From: DATNBT01 sp964579765
Lineage (GTDB): Bacteria; Acidobacteriota; Vicinamibacteria; Vicinamibacterales; CAVVIG01
Length of the DNA stretch: 12,522 nt
Assembly (NCBI GenBank): GCA_964579765.1
Contig: CAZOIK010000366.1
Location: forward strand, 1-12,522
Direction: 5' to 3'
Shown here piece after piece: positions 1 to 5,935 of this stretch (its first letter is position 1; each line of letters starts with the position of its first letter). The notes beneath the pieces are model-generated. The model was given only the letters and a program-made list of their open reading frames with translations. It was not told the origin of the DNA and made no database searches. The position numbers and the translations under genes are program-made.

Positions 1-1176
1 CGGGCGGCGCCGGGGATCCACCCGCGGACGTTGTTCGACCTGGAGATTACCTAGGAAATCGGCTACTGCCACGGCATCTATAACTACGCGCGGATTCCCA
101 GGGGCCGCGCGCCGGGCGAGCCGCCGCCGACGCTCCTCGACTACCTGCCGGACGACGCGCTGATCATCGTGGACGAGAGCCATCAGACCGTGCCGCAGAT
201 CCGCGGCATGTACCACGGCGATCGGTCGCGCAAGGAAGTGCTCGTGGCGTATGGCTTCCGGCTGCCGTCGGCGCTCGACAACCGGCCGCTCAACTTTCAG
301 GAGTGGGAGCAGCGCGTCGGGCAGGTGATGTACGTCTCCGCCACGCCCGGGCCCTACGAGCTCTCCCAGTCGCACGGAGTGGTCGTCGAGCAGATCATCC
401 GGCCGACCGGCCTGATCGATCCGCCGATCGACGTGCGGCCGGTCAGGGGGCAGGTGGACAACCTGCTGGCCGAAATCCGTGAACGCGTCGCGCGCAAGGA
501 GCGCGTGCTGGTGACGACGCTCACCAAGCGGATGGCGGAGGACCTGACGCAGTATTATCAGGAGCTCGGCGTCCGCGTACGCTATCTCCATTCCGACATC
601 GAGACGCTCGAGCGCGTGCAGATTCTGCGCGATTTGCGACGGGGTGAATTCGACGTGCTGGTCGGCATCAACCTGCTGAGGGAAGGCCTCGACCTGCCGG
701 AGGTCTCGCTCGTCGCGATTCTCGACGCCGACAAGGAGGGCTTTCTGCGTTCGGCCGGATCGCTCATTCAGACCTCGGGCCGCGCGGCCCGCAACGTGAA
801 CGGGAAAGTGATCATGTACGCCGACGCGGTCACCGACTCGATGCGCGCCGCCATCAACGAGACCGGCCGCCGCCGCACGCTGCAGGAGGCCTACAACACG
901 GAGCACGGCATCACGCCGCAGTCCATCGTCAAGCAGATCGACGAGGTCATGTCGAGCGTCTACGAGCGCGACTACATGACGCCGGCCGACGTGCGCGACG
1001 AGGGTGAGCAGTTCAAGACGCAGGCCGAGGTGGACGAGCGCATCGCGCTGCTGCAGGCGCAGATGAAGGCCGCCGCGGCCAACCTCGACTTCGAGAAGGC
1101 GGCGACCCTGCGCGACACGATCAAACGCCTCCGGAACCCCGAGCTGCTCACGCCTCGGACGGCGCGGAGGGCCTGA
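1..1176 (+). CDS. uvrB: UvrB, excinuclease ABC subunit B, C-terminal part (5' end outside window, in-frame amber at 52-54)
   Basis: UvrB is the DNA-damage-verifying helicase-like subunit of nucleotide excision repair. It is loaded by UvrA and recruits UvrC. The frame is open from base 1 except for a TAG at 52-54. Homology reads through on both sides: FDLE before the stop, EIGYCHGI then GEPPPTL after it. Later hallmarks are the Walker B VDESH (about 169-183), YVSATPG (about 331-351), LVTTLTKRMAEDL (about 508-546), GINLLREGLDLPE (about 664-702), QTSGRAARN (about 769-795; the usual form is QTIGRAARN) and a C-terminal UVR domain (about 1024-1131) that contacts UvrC. The first usable start after the amber is GTG 169, which would remove everything before Walker B and cannot give a working protein. 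Either the stop is a sequence error at an assembly edge or the gene is broken. The window begins at roughly residue 290 of a protein of about 670. The stop codon lies 6 nt before the MlaE gene. Confidence 0.93.
52..54 (+). other. In-frame amber codon interrupting uvrB
   Basis: In the uvrB frame, codons 40-63 read L E I T stop E I G, where UvrB proteins normally have an uninterrupted FDLEM..E.G stretch. Nearby residues also look off-consensus (IYNYARIPRG where the family typically has IENYSRHL.G), whereas sequence after about position 105 is textbook UvrB. The concentration of differences at the very edge favours low-quality sequence over a biological stop. TAG is used as a true terminator elsewhere in the window, at the end of the DUF1552 gene (11886-11888), so amber reassignment is unlikely. 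Confidence 0.85.
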
Positions 1177-1182
1177 GGGCGC

Positions 1183-1959
1183 GTGGGCTCCCTGATTGCA
1201 CGCTGGATCAAGCACGCTGCCCTCGAGACGCAGGAGTACGTGCGCCTCATCCGCGCGGCGGTCGCGGGCACGTTCTCGCCGCCTGTCTACCGTCACGACA
1301 TCGTCGAGCAGCTCGACTCGCTCGGCGTCGGATCGCTCACCGTGGTGCTGCTCACGGGGCTTTTCACGGGCGCCGCGCTCGCGTCGCAGTCGGGCCTGAC
1401 GCTCGATCAGTTTGGAGCGCGTCCGGTCGTCGGCCGGCTCGTGAGCGCGTCGATGGTGAAGGAGCTCGGTCCGGTGCTGACGGCGCTGATGCTGACGGGG
1501 CGCATCGGCTCGGGCATCGCCGCCGAGCTCGGGTCGATGGTTGTCACGGATCAGATCAACGCGCTGCGCGCGCTCGGCACCGATCCCGTGCGCAAGCTCG
1601 TCGTCCCGCGCATGCTCGCCGGGCTCCTGATGGCGCCGATTCTGACGGTCATCTCGGACTTCGTCGGCATCTTCGGCGGCTGGGTGGTCGCGCGCTTCCA
1701 GCTGCAGGTGTCGAGCGCGCTCTACTGGTCGTCGGTCACCGACGCGCTCTTCATCCAGGACATCTACCAGGGTCTGATCAAGCCGTTCGTGTTCGGCTTC
1801 GTCATCGTGACGATTGCCTGTCACGTCGGCTTGCGGACCACAGGCGGCACGCAGGGCGTCGGCAAATCGACGACGATTGCGGTCGTGGCCGGATCGGTGG
1901 CGGTGATTGCCGCCGATTTCTTCGTCACGCAGGTGCTCGTGGGGCTGCTGTATCCATGA
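1183..1959 (+). CDS. mlaE: MlaE-family ABC transporter permease (MCE-associated lipid transport)
   Basis: This 258-residue inner-membrane permease belongs to the MlaE/YrbE family, which forms the channel of MCE-type phospholipid transporters. The family signature is clear at residues 93-143: KELGPVLTALMLTGRIGSGI, then AAELGSM, an ALRALGTDPVRKLVVPR stretch and the following helix. Hydrophobic segments lie near residues 50-68, 95-115, 145-171, 200-218 and 232-256. An N-terminal amphipathic segment precedes the first one, as in known MlaE proteins. The start is GTG, 6 nt after the uvrB stop, with GAGGG just upstream. The gene overlaps the ATPase start by 4 nt (ATGA), so the two are probably translationally coupled. 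Length is normal for the family. The gene symbol rests on family membership; orthology to E. coli MlaE is not shown. Confidence 0.93.
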   Translation: MGSLIARWIKHAALETQEYVRLIRAAVAGTFSPPVYRHDIVEQLDSLGVGSLTVVLLTGLFTGAALASQSGLTLDQFGARPVVGRLVSASMVKELGPVLTALMLTGRIGSGIAAELGSMVVTDQINALRALGTDPVRKLVVPRMLAGLLMAPILTVISDFVGIFGGWVVARFQLQVSSALYWSSVTDALFIQDIYQGLIKPFVFGFVIVTIACHVGLRTTGGTQGVGKSTTIAVVAGSVAVIAADFFVTQVLVGLLYP

Positions 1960-2762
1960 CGGACGCGCCGCCCGTCATCGCCTTCGAGCACGTCTACCTC
2001 GCGTTCGACGAGAAGGTGGTGCTGCGCGACGTGAGCTTCGTCGTGCCGAAAGGCCGGACGAAGATCATCCTGGGCGCGAGCGGCTCGGGCAAGTCCACGA
2101 TTCTGAAGATCATCGTCGGCCTGCTGCGGCCAGATTCGGGCGCCGTGTTCGTGAACGGACGGCGCGTGGACGAGCTGAGCGAGCAGGCGCTCATGGCGGT
2201 GCGCGCCGACCTCGGCCTGATCTTCCAGGAAGGCGCGCTGTTCGACTCGCTGACCGTACGCGAGAACGTCGGGTACAAGTACTACGAGGAGACCGACATG
2301 CCGCTCGAGCAGGTCGATCGGCGCGTCGAGCAGGTGCTGGGGTTCGTCGGGCTGAGGGAGCACCTCGAGAAGATGCCGTCGGAGCTGTCGGGCGGCCAGC
2401 GGCGGCGCGTCGCGATCGCGCGGGCGATGGCATTCAAGCCGGGCATCCTGCTGTACGACGAAGCGACCACCGGCCTCGATCCGATCACGGCGCTGACGGT
2501 GGACGACGAGATCGTCAAGCTGCGGGATCTCGAAGGCGTGACGTCGATCGTCGTGACGCACCAGCTGCGCGACGCGTTCTATGTCGCGACGAAGATGGCG
2601 ACCCGCGGCGCGGCCGGCGCGGTGGAGATCGCCGACGCGGCGCCGGCCAAGGTGGACGAAGCGGAGTTCATCATGCTGAAGGACGGCGTCATCTGCTTCG
2701 AGGGAAATGCCGCCGAGCTGCGGCATGCCGACGATCCGTATCTGAAGAACTTCCTGTCCTGA
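1956..2762 (+). CDS. mlaF: MlaF-family ABC transporter ATP-binding protein
   Basis: This 268-residue cytoplasmic ATPase would power the adjacent MlaE permease. All ABC motifs are intact: Walker A GASGSGKST (residues 40-48), Q-loop Q91 in IFQEGALFDSLTV, signature LSGGQ (144-148), Walker B ILLYDEAT with D168 and E169, the D-loop region GLDP (173-176) and H-loop H202 in VVTHQL. The FQEGALFDS/LTVRENV segment is typical of MlaF rather than general ABC importers. Between the H-loop and the terminal strand (about 213-236, rich in Ala, Gly and Glu) there is an extra segment compared with E. coli MlaF, where the chain passes quickly to the ADxxxxL strand. Here that strand is EFIMLKDGVICFEG. The ATG overlaps the mlaE stop and the stop is 6 nt before the MCE gene. 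Confidence 0.94.
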   Translation: MTDAPPVIAFEHVYLAFDEKVVLRDVSFVVPKGRTKIILGASGSGKSTILKIIVGLLRPDSGAVFVNGRRVDELSEQALMAVRADLGLIFQEGALFDSLTVRENVGYKYYEETDMPLEQVDRRVEQVLGFVGLREHLEKMPSELSGGQRRRVAIARAMAFKPGILLYDEATTGLDPITALTVDDEIVKLRDLEGVTSIVVTHQLRDAFYVATKMATRGAAGAVEIADAAPAKVDEAEFIMLKDGVICFEGNAAELRHADDPYLKNFLS

Positions 2763-2768
2763 GGACTT

Positions 2769-3809
2769 ATGCCTCGAACGCGTTCGCTCGCGTGGTCGGA
2801 ACTGAAACTGGGCGTGCTGACGATCGTCGCGCTCGTCGTCGCCGCCGTGACGATTTTCTCGGTGATGGGGAGCCGCGGGTTCTTCTGGCAGCGCTACTCG
2901 TTGAAGACCCGGTTCCCGAACGTCGCCGGCCTCAAGCCCGGGTCGCCCGTGCGCGTCGCCGGCGTCGAAGTCGGCAGCGTGGACGACGTGGAGCTCGACG
3001 GCGGAGAAGTGGACGTCGTTTTCGAAGTGAACAAGAGCGTGCGCTCGCGCATCACGTCGGACTCGCGCGCGGTGCTCGGGTCGGTGTCGCTGCTCGGCCT
3101 GAGCTCCGTGGACATCACCGCGGCGACGACCGGGGCGCCGATCGCCGAGTGGGGATACGTGCCGAGCGGGAAGACGGCCCCGGCGCTCTCGGATGTGACC
3201 ACGGAAGCGTCGGAAGGGATTGATCAGCTCACGGGCCTCATCAAGGACATGCGCGCCGGCAAGGGCACGGTCGGTAAGCTGATGACGCAGGACGCGCTCT
3301 ACAACGAGCTGCAGCAGTTCGTGAGCGCCGCCGGCGATGTGACCAGGACCATCCGATCGGGACGGGGCAGCGTCGGCAAGTTCATCAACGACCCGAAGAT
3401 CGCGAACGCGCTCGAGGGCTCGCTCACCAACCTGGAGACGCTGACGCGCCGCATCAACGCCGGCGAGGGCAGCCTCGGCAAGCTGCTCAACGACGACACG
3501 TTCGCCCGGTCGCTGACCGGCGCCACCGACAACCTGCGCACGCTGACGGATCATCTCAACAGCGGCGAGGGCACGGCGGGGAAGCTCATAACCGACCCGG
3601 CGCTCTACAACCAGCTCAAGTCGCTCGCCGACCGGCTGGATCTGCTGACGAAGCGTCTGAACGACGGGGAAGGGACGATTGGGCGGCTGCTGAAAGATCG
3701 GCAGTTGTATGAGAACATGAACGGCGCGGTGAACGACATGCGGTCGCTGATCGCGGAGATCAAGAAGGACCCGAAACGCTACTTGAACGTGAGGATCAGC
3801 ATCTTCTGA
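2769..3809 (+). CDS. mlaD: MlaD/MCE-domain lipid-binding protein with five C-terminal 34-residue repeats
   Basis: This 346-residue protein is the substrate-binding MCE partner of the MlaEF transporter, anchored in the inner membrane and facing the periplasm. One transmembrane helix is seen at about 14-34. A single MCE domain follows at about 43-120 with the signature PNVAGLKPGSPVRVAGVEVG, then LLGLSSVDI, the probable pore-loop region. From residue 164 come five repeats of exactly 34 residues, starting at 164, 198, 232, 266 and 300. Each opens with G-[KRE]-G-[ST]-x-G-[KR]-[LF] and continues with an Asx/Asp turn, a Leu-rich helix and an N/R-x-G-E ending. The C-terminus reads DPKRYLNVRISIF. E. 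coli MlaD is only about 183 residues with no such repeats, so this protein extends much further. A GAGGA ribosome site lies 4 nt before the ATG. Orthology to E. coli MlaD is by domain and position only. Confidence 0.92.
   Translation: MPRTRSLAWSELKLGVLTIVALVVAAVTIFSVMGSRGFFWQRYSLKTRFPNVAGLKPGSPVRVAGVEVGSVDDVELDGGEVDVVFEVNKSVRSRITSDSRAVLGSVSLLGLSSVDITAATTGAPIAEWGYVPSGKTAPALSDVTTEASEGIDQLTGLIKDMRAGKGTVGKLMTQDALYNELQQFVSAAGDVTRTIRSGRGSVGKFINDPKIANALEGSLTNLETLTRRINAGEGSLGKLLNDDTFARSLTGATDNLRTLTDHLNSGEGTAGKLITDPALYNQLKSLADRLDLLTKRLNDGEGTIGRLLKDRQLYENMNGAVNDMRSLIAEIKKDPKRYLNVRISIF
3258..3767 (+). repeat. Five in-frame 102-bp repeat units encoding 34-residue GxGTxGKL repeats
   Basis: Units begin at 3258, 3360, 3462, 3564 and 3666 with no length variation. 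At protein level the openings are GKGTVGKL, GRGSVGKF, GEGSLGKL, GEGTAGKL and GEGTIGRL. Each is followed by a D/N-rich turn, a LY or IA/FA position and a heptad-like Leu pattern. The DNA of the units has diverged, so the repeat is old and held by selection on protein spacing rather than a recent expansion. Similar motifs occur in other single-domain MCE proteins to my recollection. Their structure is not something I can assign from sequence; alternating turns and helices are the simplest reading. Confidence 0.85.
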
Positions 3810-4060
3810 TGGCTCCCGACACACCCGACAACTCGGCCGCCAAGTCAGGCAGCGCGGGCGCGGTGCTGCTGGCGTTCGTCGTCGGCGCTGTCGCCGGCGC
3901 CGCCGTTGCCCTGCTGTACGCGCCGGCCACGGGTCGCGAGATCCGCGACTTCCTTGGCGAGAAGGCGCGCGAGGGGGCTCGCAAAGCCGGCGACGCCGCC
4001 CGTGCCGGACGCGAGGTCATCAAAGACGTGTACGACCAGGCGGCAGGAGAGCAGGCGTGA
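3809..4060 (+). CDS. Small YtxH-like membrane protein
   Basis: This 83-residue protein has a polar N-terminus, one transmembrane segment at about 15-37 (Gly/Ala/Val rich), then the motif LLYAPATGREIRDFL and a charged helical tail rich in Ala, Arg, Glu and Lys. The APxxGxxxR element directly after a Gly-rich helix is characteristic of the YtxH/gas-vesicle-like small protein family, whose biochemical role is unknown. The ATG overlaps the MCE stop by 1 nt (TGATG) and its own end overlaps the next gene by 4 nt, so its synthesis is tied to the lipid-transport genes. Function as an accessory of that transporter is inference from this coupling alone. Confidence 0.82.
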   Translation: MAPDTPDNSAAKSGSAGAVLLAFVVGAVAGAAVALLYAPATGREIRDFLGEKAREGARKAGDAARAGREVIKDVYDQAAGEQA

Positions 4061-4473
4061 GCACCTGGGCCACCGTGTTTCTCGGCATCATCGCAATGGC
4101 CACGCTCATCACGGCCATTCTGCAGGTCGTCCTGCTCGTCGCGGCCGCGCAGCTCGTGCGCCGCGTCATGAAGTTCGTCGAAGACATGGATCGCGAGGTG
4201 CGTCCGCTCATCGGCCACGTCACGTCGATTGCCCGCGACGCTTCGCGCGTCGCGAACCTCGCCGCCGCGCAGGTCGAGCGCGCCGATCACCTGCTGAACG
4301 ACGCGGTCGTCCGCATCGAGCAGCTCCTCTCGTCGCTCTCGAGCGTCGTCGTCAGTACGCTGCGCGAAGGCAACGCGCTGATGATGGGCATCCGCGCCGT
4401 GATGGCCGCCATCCGCGCGTTCCAGGGCCGGCGCGGCCGGCGCGGGGAAGACGACGAGGCACTCTTCATTTGA
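4057..4473 (+). CDS. Small membrane protein resembling DUF948, unknown function
   Basis: This 138-residue protein opens with a long hydrophobic helix (about 5-33) followed by a charged helical segment. That segment begins RRVMKFVEDMDREVRPLIGH and continues with Asp/Ala/Arg/Val periodicity to about residue 100, the layout of DUF948-type proteins with a coiled-coil-like domain after one anchor. The tail has a basic GRRGRRG stretch and then an acidic end (EDDEALFI). The start is GTG at 4057, overlapping the YtxH stop (GTGA), with a strong AGGAGA 6 nt upstream. It is the last gene of the run before a palindromic repeat. YtxH and DUF948 proteins are often neighbours in other bacteria, which supports the pair as a unit. 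No catalytic motif is visible. Confidence 0.8.
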   Translation: MSTWATVFLGIIAMATLITAILQVVLLVAAAQLVRRVMKFVEDMDREVRPLIGHVTSIARDASRVANLAAAQVERADHLLNDAVVRIEQLLSSLSSVVVSTLREGNALMMGIRAVMAAIRAFQGRRGRRGEDDEALFI

Positions 4474-4478
4474 CGCGA

Positions 4479-4541
4479 GTAGTGCGGACCTTCAGGTCCG
4501 CCGCGGCCGGCAGGTTCGGCAGGCCTGAAGGCCTGCACGAC
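4479..4541. repeat. REP-like pair of inverted palindromes (element A)
   Basis: Two short hairpins sit in inverted orientation. The left one is GCGGACCT / AGGTCCGC at 4484-4501 with a TC centre, preceded by GTAGT. The right one is GCAGGCCT / AGGCCTGC at 4519-4536 with a GA centre, followed by ACGAC. The right unit is a reverse-complement variant of the left, and the two are joined by a GC-rich spacer. The same architecture recurs at 6833-6884, so this is a dispersed family, comparable in layout to REP/BIME elements. It lies immediately after the DUF948-like gene and could also act as a transcript-end hairpin, although no U-tract follows. Confidence 0.85.
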
Positions 4542-4607
4542 AGACGAGCGAGCCCGTTGTCTGACCCCCTTTCGACGATTCCGTGGCCTGACGCCGAATG
4601 GCACGCG

Positions 4608-5222
4608 ATGCAGGACGAGGCGCGGCTGTGGCGTGCGAAGCTGCACGCGCGCGGAGACGGCGCGGGCACGCTGTTCCTGCTGGACGGCGCGAGCTCCTCG
4701 GGGAAGAGCACGCTCGTCGATCGGCTGACCGCCGACCCGGCGTTCCTCGACCTGGTGCCGCGCTACTGCACGCGCGAGCGTCGCAAGGACGACGAAGGGC
4801 GGCGCGAATACATCTTCGTGCCGCAGGAGACGTTCCGGGAGCGCGCCGAAGCCGGGGCGTTCATCGAGTACAAGGACTTCCAGTTCGGCATGAGCTACGG
4901 CTTGCCGTGGGCCGAGGCGTTCATGCCGCTGCTCCAGGGACGGCCGGCGCTCGGCGTGATCAACCTCGGCAACGTCGAGTTCGTGAAGGCGCTGGTGCCC
5001 GAGGCCGTCACGATCCTCGTTGACGCGTCGCTCGAGACCATCCGGCGGCGTCTGCTGGCGCGCGGCCTCAACACCGACGAACAGATCGCCGAGCGGCTGG
5101 GCAACGCCGCCCGCGTCCAGCAGTTCAGGAAGTTCTACGACTACGTCGTGACGAACGAACAGGGCGCGCTTACTGAGGCGGAGACGTATCTGCGGAGTCT
5201 GGTGGCATCGCGGCGCGCGTGA
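4608..5222 (+). CDS. Guanylate kinase/PhnN-like P-loop kinase
   Basis: This is a 204-residue protein from ATG 4608; a TTG at 4557 would add 17 residues and neither start has a clear ribosome site. A P-loop GASSSGKST lies at residues 27-35. The next region resembles the guanylate kinase lid and acceptor site: RYCTRERR (52-59), EGRREYIFV (63-71), then AGAFIEYKDFQFGMSYGLP (82-100). The distal part has LVDASLETIRRRLLARG and a YDYVVTN strand, as in guanylate kinases. Two features differ from canonical guanylate kinase. The P-loop lacks the PSGAGK form, and an Arg replaces the Ser of the SYTTR motif. An Arg there and a YG(I/L)P ending recall PhnN, ribose 1,5-bisphosphokinase. The acceptor is therefore uncertain. 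Its 3' end overlaps the convergent DsbA-fold gene by 53 nt. Confidence 0.83.
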   Translation: MQDEARLWRAKLHARGDGAGTLFLLDGASSSGKSTLVDRLTADPAFLDLVPRYCTRERRKDDEGRREYIFVPQETFRERAEAGAFIEYKDFQFGMSYGLPWAEAFMPLLQGRPALGVINLGNVEFVKALVPEAVTILVDASLETIRRRLLARGLNTDEQIAERLGNAARVQQFRKFYDYVVTNEQGALTEAETYLRSLVASRRA

Positions 5223-5835
5223 GCGCCTCGACGAAGATCTCGATCGGCTGTGCGCCGGAGACGACGAGGCGCCGGTCGAACACGAAGAGCGGCACGCCGG
5301 TCAGCCCGAGCGCCTGGGCATCGCTCGCGTCTTCCCTGACGGCGTTCGCATGGTCGGCGCCCGCGAGCACCCGGCGCGCGTCGGTCTCGTCGAGTCCGGC
5401 CTCCACGGCCAGCGGCACGAGCGACTCCACGTCGAAGATCGACCGCTGCTCGGTGAAGTACGCGCGGAAGAAGCGCTCCACGGCTGCGCCCTGCACGCCG
5501 CGCTCGCGCGCGAGGTGGACCAGCCGGTGCGCGTCGAGCGTGTTGCCGGTCACGCCGTCGTCCGACAGGTGATATTCGAGGCCGTCCGCCGCGGCGCGCT
5601 GTTCCATCTGGGCGTCGATGTCGGCCACGCGGCTCGCCGTCCACGCGTACTTCGTCATCAGGTAGTCGCGCCGCCGCGAGGTGGCGCCCATTGGCGCCGA
5701 CGGGTTCAGCTGGAACGATCGGTGGACGACCTCCACGTCGGAGGCGTCGGGGAACGCCGCCAGCGCGCGCTCGAGGCGGCGCTTCCCGATGTAGCACCAC
5801 GGGCAGACCAGATCGGACCAGACGTCAATCCGCAT
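5170..5835 (-). CDS. FrnE-type DsbA-family thiol oxidoreductase
   Basis: This 221-residue DsbA-fold protein belongs to the FrnE-like group, a set of cytoplasmic thiol-disulfide oxidoreductases. It opens MRIDVWSDLVCPWCYIGKRR with the CxxC at C11 and C14. A VxHRSFQLNP strand follows (36-45), then the inserted helical domain with NTLDAHRLVHLA (98-109), and the cis-Pro loop LTGVPLFVF with P182. No signal peptide is present when the start is ATG 5835. A GTG at 5865 would add ten residues that fall inside a repeat patch, so the internal ATG is preferred; neither start has a strong ribosome site. The gene is downstream of two dehydrogenase genes on the same strand, about 100 nt after the nearer one, and may be read with them. 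Its substrate is not known. Confidence 0.9.
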   Translation of the reverse strand: MRIDVWSDLVCPWCYIGKRRLERALAAFPDASDVEVVHRSFQLNPSAPMGATSRRRDYLMTKYAWTASRVADIDAQMEQRAAADGLEYHLSDDGVTGNTLDAHRLVHLARERGVQGAAVERFFRAYFTEQRSIFDVESLVPLAVEAGLDETDARRVLAGADHANAVREDASDAQALGLTGVPLFVFDRRLVVSGAQPIEIFVEALTRAAMPPDSADTSPPQ

Positions 5836-5843
5836 ATGCAGAG

Positions 5844-5928
5844 GCCACGAAGACACGACGTTCACCAGGACCCACGAAGAACACGTTGCAAAACAAGAGG
5901 TTCGTGCCCCCTTCGTGTGCTTCGTGGC
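5844..5928. repeat. Degenerate CCACGAAG / CTTCGTGG inverted-repeat cluster
   Basis: Four related words sit in 85 bases. CCACGAAGACACG lies at 5845-5857 and CCCACGAAGAACACG at 5871-5885 in one orientation. TTCGTGCCCCCTTCGTG at 5901-5917 and CGTGTGCTTCGTGGC at 5914-5928 lie in the other. The outermost arms (5844-5858 and 5913-5928) are complementary apart from one inserted base. The patch fills most of the gap between a dehydrogenase gene and the DsbA-fold gene. It looks like a small non-coding mobile or REP-type repeat; no coding function is seen. Confidence 0.65.
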
Positions 5929-5935
5929 TGCAACA

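Noticed and set aside
52..54. Recoded amber (selenocysteine/pyrrolysine-like or alternative code) in uvrB
   Set aside because: UvrB has no known recoded residue here, TAG ends another gene in the window, and nearby bases also look unreliable.
1907..3223. 438-codon plus-strand frame overlapping mlaF and mlaD
   Set aside because: It is an Arg/Gly/Ala-rich frameshifted translation of the real genes, with no domain.
1821..3824. 667-codon open frame on the minus strand
   Set aside because: It lies opposite the mlaE/mlaF/mlaD genes, which have full family motifs. Its translation is low-complexity Arg/His/Asp/Val-rich, as expected from the antisense of GC-rich coding DNA.
4484..4536. Intrinsic terminator at the end of the lipid-transport run
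   Set aside because: The hairpins are strong, but no T-rich tract follows and the same structure recurs elsewhere, so it is recorded as a repeat.
3906..4556. Long in-frame extension upstream of the kinase
   Set aside because: The open frame runs back through the YtxH-like and DUF948-like genes and the palindromic repeat only because stops are rare in GC-rich DNA. The upstream residues are Arg-rich noise.
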